A DNA stretch of 64,000 bases, from the NCBI RefSeq assembly GCF_007164725.1, contig NZ_AP019697.1, positions 1,953,501 through 2,017,500 on the forward strand, read 5' to 3'. The DNA is from Dialister hominis (GTDB lineage: Bacteria > Bacillota > Negativicutes > Veillonellales > Dialisteraceae). Numbering within the stretch: position 1 is the first letter of the stretch; the number at the start of each line of letters is the position of its first letter. Made by a program: the position numbers and the translations under genes. Shown here piece by piece: positions 61,650 through 64,000 of this stretch. The notes under the pieces are model-generated. The model had not been told where the DNA came from. It ran no database searches and was given only the letters and a program-made list of their open reading frames with translations.

Positions 61650-64000
<2,351 letters not shown>

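Overview
The window looks like a chromosomal segment of a diderm Firmicute of the class Negativicutes; Dialister is my best guess, by inference. Firmicute-type genes (ribonuclease J, DivIVA, bioW-bioF, DUF2232/YybS) sit beside outer-membrane genes (trimeric autotransporter with YadA anchor, TonB-dependent receptor, O-antigen ligase, lipopolysaccharide glycosyltransferases). No species-level marker is complete: the 23S gene runs off the right end.

Layout. 1-2.4 kb: start of a yybS-like membrane gene and a ribonuclease J gene. 2.7-17.2 kb: a minus-strand aromatic amino acid operon (aroF-tyrA-aroB-aroA-aroC-pheA-aroE-aroK), covering the shikimate route except dehydroquinate dehydratase, plus the Phe and Tyr branch enzymes except chorismate mutase. 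It starts with a tyrosine-rich leader peptide and an attenuator-like terminator. Divergent to it are a MATE exporter, a second unusual aroB-like gene and a shortened LysR gene. Two inverted ISL3 copies bracket this block. 17.2-20.6 kb: divIVA and a biotin operon (bioW, bioF, small membrane protein) behind a probable BirA operator. 20.6-21.1 kb: a candidate structured RNA with its own promoter and terminator.

22-37 kb is a decaying accessory zone: a trimeric autotransporter with two stops and a frameshift, an IS3 element, intact ugd, a DtxR/MntR-type regulator, a heme-uptake locus (hutW-like with two frameshifts, intact flavodoxin, truncated TonB receptor), and trkA/trkH potassium-uptake genes that are truncated or stopped. 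The TonB-receptor and trkA fragments meet head to head at one breakpoint. 37.2-38.1 kb is a four-unit repeat array; then come a BAX-inhibitor-like gene and a WG-repeat protein.

40-61 kb is an IS-dense region around a lower-GC LPS glycosyltransferase cluster (GT4, GT8, O-antigen ligase, GT2, HtrL-like). An IS30 element splits the HtrL gene, an IS3 element has inserted near the 3' end of a Crp/Fnr gene, and another IS3 copy is nested inside a truncated IS5-like copy. 61.4-64 kb holds 5S and 23S rRNA on the minus strand, followed by two decayed 5S-tail-plus-terminator cassettes.

Ten insertion sequences of six kinds are present, four kinds in two copies. The most interesting signals are the Tyr leader/attenuator, a roughly 90-bp double-hairpin repeat whose second stem covaries between copies, the orphan structured RNA, the divergent AroB paralog, and genes broken by IS elements whose original reading frames can be reconstructed.
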